Shown here: positions 5,159 through 6,287 of the stretch, one piece after another
Layout: each line of letters opens with the position of its first letter
Numbering within the stretch: the stretch's first letter is position 1
NCBI GenBank assembly: GCA_958446945.1
Contig: CAUCYJ010000150.1
Coordinates: 1 to 6,287, forward strand
Origin: UBA9414 sp958446945
Lineage (GTDB): Bacteria > Bacillota > Clostridia > Lachnospirales > Lachnospiraceae
Reading direction: 5' to 3'
DNA length: 6,287 bases
The notes under the pieces: generated by a model
What the model was told of the DNA's origin: nothing
The model's database searches: none
Seen by the model: only the letters and a program-made list of their open reading frames with translations
Program-made: the position numbers and the translations under genes

Positions 5159-5965
5159 TTAATATGGTTCAAATTTTGTAATTACTTCTGAGCTTATCTT
5201 TGCTCCAAATTCCTGACATTTGGGGATTTCCCATCCATTCATAATTCCATAGGTAAATCCTGCTATGTATGAATCACCTGCACCAACTGTGTTCACTACT
5301 TTCACCGGAACAATTCCATAATGGTAGTATCTTTCGCCATCATAACTTAGACTTCCATTTTCTCCAAGCGTAGCTGTTACAATTTTCGGCCCGAATGACT
5401 GGATTCTTTTTATATGTTCCCGAATGTAGTCATCTTCTTTTTCATAAGAAAGAAATGCATAGTCTACATTTTTAAAGTTCTCGTCCGTGTTATACTCCGG
5501 ATTTCCACTGAAAATCGAAAAATCCATCACTACTTTCACTCCTGCTGCGCGAAGCTCTGGGAGGTCCTTTAATATATTTCCAAAAAGATCTGTGTGAAGA
5601 TAATCAAATGTTTTTATGTACTCTTTATCCTCCTCCGTCAATGCAAAATCTTTCATGACACCTTCCACCTCTTCAAGATGTACGCGGTCAACCCCATTGA
5701 TCAGATCCATTTTCATCTGGCATGTATTTCCTTCTTTTTCATGTAAATGTGAGATCTCTATTCCTTCCTGCTGCAGCATTTTGCGCATTGTTTTTCCATA
5801 TTCATCTGTTCCGGTTACGCTGACCACGCTGACTGAAATTCCCAGTCTCTGAAGATGTACTCCCCAGTCTACCCCATTTCCGGTCGGATAACATCTATTT
5901 AATTTTTCATAAACATCCATACAAGAAAAACCTGCTGCAACCGCACGTACTTTTTTTTCGCCCAT
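5159..5965 (-). CDS. frlD: PfkB-family sugar kinase, fructoselysine 6-kinase (FrlD)-like
   Basis: A 268-residue ribokinase-fold kinase, close in length to E. coli FrlD (about 260), which phosphorylates fructoselysine at C6 before deglycation. It shows the N-terminal substrate region (SCMDVYEKLN, then PTGNGVDWGVHLQRLG at 27-42), a FrlD-like segment of the form EGVMxDFALxEED, TLGENGS in the second half, and the nucleotide/anion-hole motif GAGD at 228-231 with catalytic base Asp231. The usual DTxGAGD reads NTVGAGD here. The start at 5965 is chosen because AGGAGG (5976-5971) lies 5 nt upstream. A longer frame to 6046 lacks a usable binding site and its extra 27 residues do not resemble the family. 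It is the first gene of the operon with the amidohydrolase and yjbQ. The FrlD match is from remembered sequence; another fructosamine or sugar substrate remains possible. Confidence 0.82.
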   Translation of the reverse strand: MGEKKVRAVAAGFSCMDVYEKLNRCYPTGNGVDWGVHLQRLGISVSVVSVTGTDEYGKTMRKMLQQEGIEISHLHEKEGNTCQMKMDLINGVDRVHLEEVEGVMKDFALTEEDKEYIKTFDYLHTDLFGNILKDLPELRAAGVKVVMDFSIFSGNPEYNTDENFKNVDYAFLSYEKEDDYIREHIKRIQSFGPKIVTATLGENGSLSYDGERYYHYGIVPVKVVNTVGAGDSYIAGFTYGIMNGWEIPKCQEFGAKISSEVITKFEPY

Positions 5966-5970
5966 ATTTT

Positions 5971-5976
5971 CCTCCT
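5971..5976 (-). promoter_or_regulatory. Strong Shine-Dalgarno fixing the kinase start
   Basis: AGGAGG on the minus strand sits 5 nt before the ATG at 5965-5963. It selects this ATG over the upstream in-frame ATG at 6046-6044, which has only AGGA almost touching it. Confidence 0.8.
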
Positions 5977-6287
5977 TCTCACTGTACAGCCCCTGTATTT
6001 CTCCGCAACACTGTCCCTGACGGAGCTGCCGGGGTATTATTTCCATTTCCTGGAAATCAAAAAAGCAGATGCTCGTAAAGCTATTATGAAAGAATTTTCC
6101 AGAAACAACAGAACACTTCTGTCATCAGCCCCTGCTGTTTCTGAATCATCCCAAACAATAAAACATCCGCAGAACGCACTTTTTATTGTCCCACTGTGTT
6201 TTACAGCTCAAAATATCTCACAGACATCTGCCTATTCATATTTTTTACCGTATCCAAAAGCACCATTCATTCCACATACTTTGGAAG
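5977..6287 (-). other. Structured untranslated stretch upstream of the kinase operon
   Basis: No protein gene is supported here. Three compact stem-loops follow one another: 6194-6202 with 6210-6213 and 6219-6223 (9 bp, 5-nt bulge); 6155-6163 with 6181-6189 (9 bp perfect, 17-nt loop); and 6100-6107 with 6136-6143 continuing into 6108-6113 with 6117-6122 (14 bp with one 13-nt bulge). Nearer the gene, CTCCG 6001-6005 can pair with CGGAG 6021-6025. I see no convincing promoter or terminator and no riboswitch that I recognise. It may be a regulated leader, or an intergenic RNA between two operons. Confidence 0.4.

Noticed and set aside
5966..6046. 27-residue N-terminal extension of the kinase from an ATG at 6046
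   Set aside because: There is no properly spaced Shine-Dalgarno, the extra residues do not look like the family, and a perfect AGGAGG lies inside it in front of the ATG at 5965.
6078..6143. 21-residue minus-strand frame that could be a leader peptide before the kinase
   Set aside because: It has no Shine-Dalgarno, and the sequence is constrained by the 14-bp stem-loop it lies in.
5903..6286. Plus-strand frame open for 128 codons to the right edge (first ATG at 6086)
   Set aside because: It starts as antisense to the kinase, has no ribosome binding site before the ATG, and its residues are rich in Ser/Thr/Pro without a recognisable motif. More sequence to the right could reverse this.
6232..6287. 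Possible last 17 codons of an upstream minus-strand gene, ending in TAG at 6234-6232
   Set aside because: Too short to tell from chance; the glycine-rich tail has no motif I recognise. It remains possible.
1..6287. CRISPR arrays, insertion sequences, tRNA or rRNA genes
   Set aside because: No spaced direct repeats, transposase motifs, or tRNA/rRNA-like sequences were seen by eye on either strand.

Overview
The window looks like a piece of a low-GC Gram-positive chromosome, most likely a gut Clostridia/Lachnospiraceae. The reasons are the AT-rich intergenic DNA, strong AGGAGG-type ribosome binding sites, use of TTG and GTG starts, short Rho-independent terminators, and a substrate-binding-protein/permease fusion of the kind common in Firmicutes. 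All supported genes lie on the minus strand, so transcription runs from right to left.

Right to left: an untranslated stretch with three compact stem-loops (5966-6287) precedes a tightly packed three-gene operon. This encodes a PfkB-family sugar kinase resembling fructoselysine 6-kinase FrlD (5159-5965), an amidohydrolase-2 family protein (4275-5135) and a YjbQ/UPF0047 protein (3853-4281). Next come a promoter region and a small SGNH/GDSL-type esterase (2945-3598), then a second promoter region and a two-gene amino-acid ABC transporter: a fused binding protein-permease (1289-2779) overlapping its ATPase (574-1296). The transporter ends at a clear minus-strand terminator (506-544). The left end holds a multi-hairpin element ending in its own plus-strand terminator (331-467), and the first 76 codons of an unrecognised basic protein with a TTG start (1-229), absent from a plain ATG-based ORF list.

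The most notable observation is that the esterase and transporter promoters are near copies. They share a 22-bp identical block carrying a 12-bp palindrome fused to a consensus -10 box, plus a second block (26 of 30 identical) about 37-38 bp further upstream. This argues that one regulator controls both. Together with the FrlD-like kinase, the neighbourhood suggests uptake and breakdown of an amino-acid-linked sugar (Amadori compound) or a related conjugate. That pathway is an inference: the deglycase FrlB is not in the window, and the amidohydrolase, YjbQ-like protein and esterase have no established role in such a pathway.
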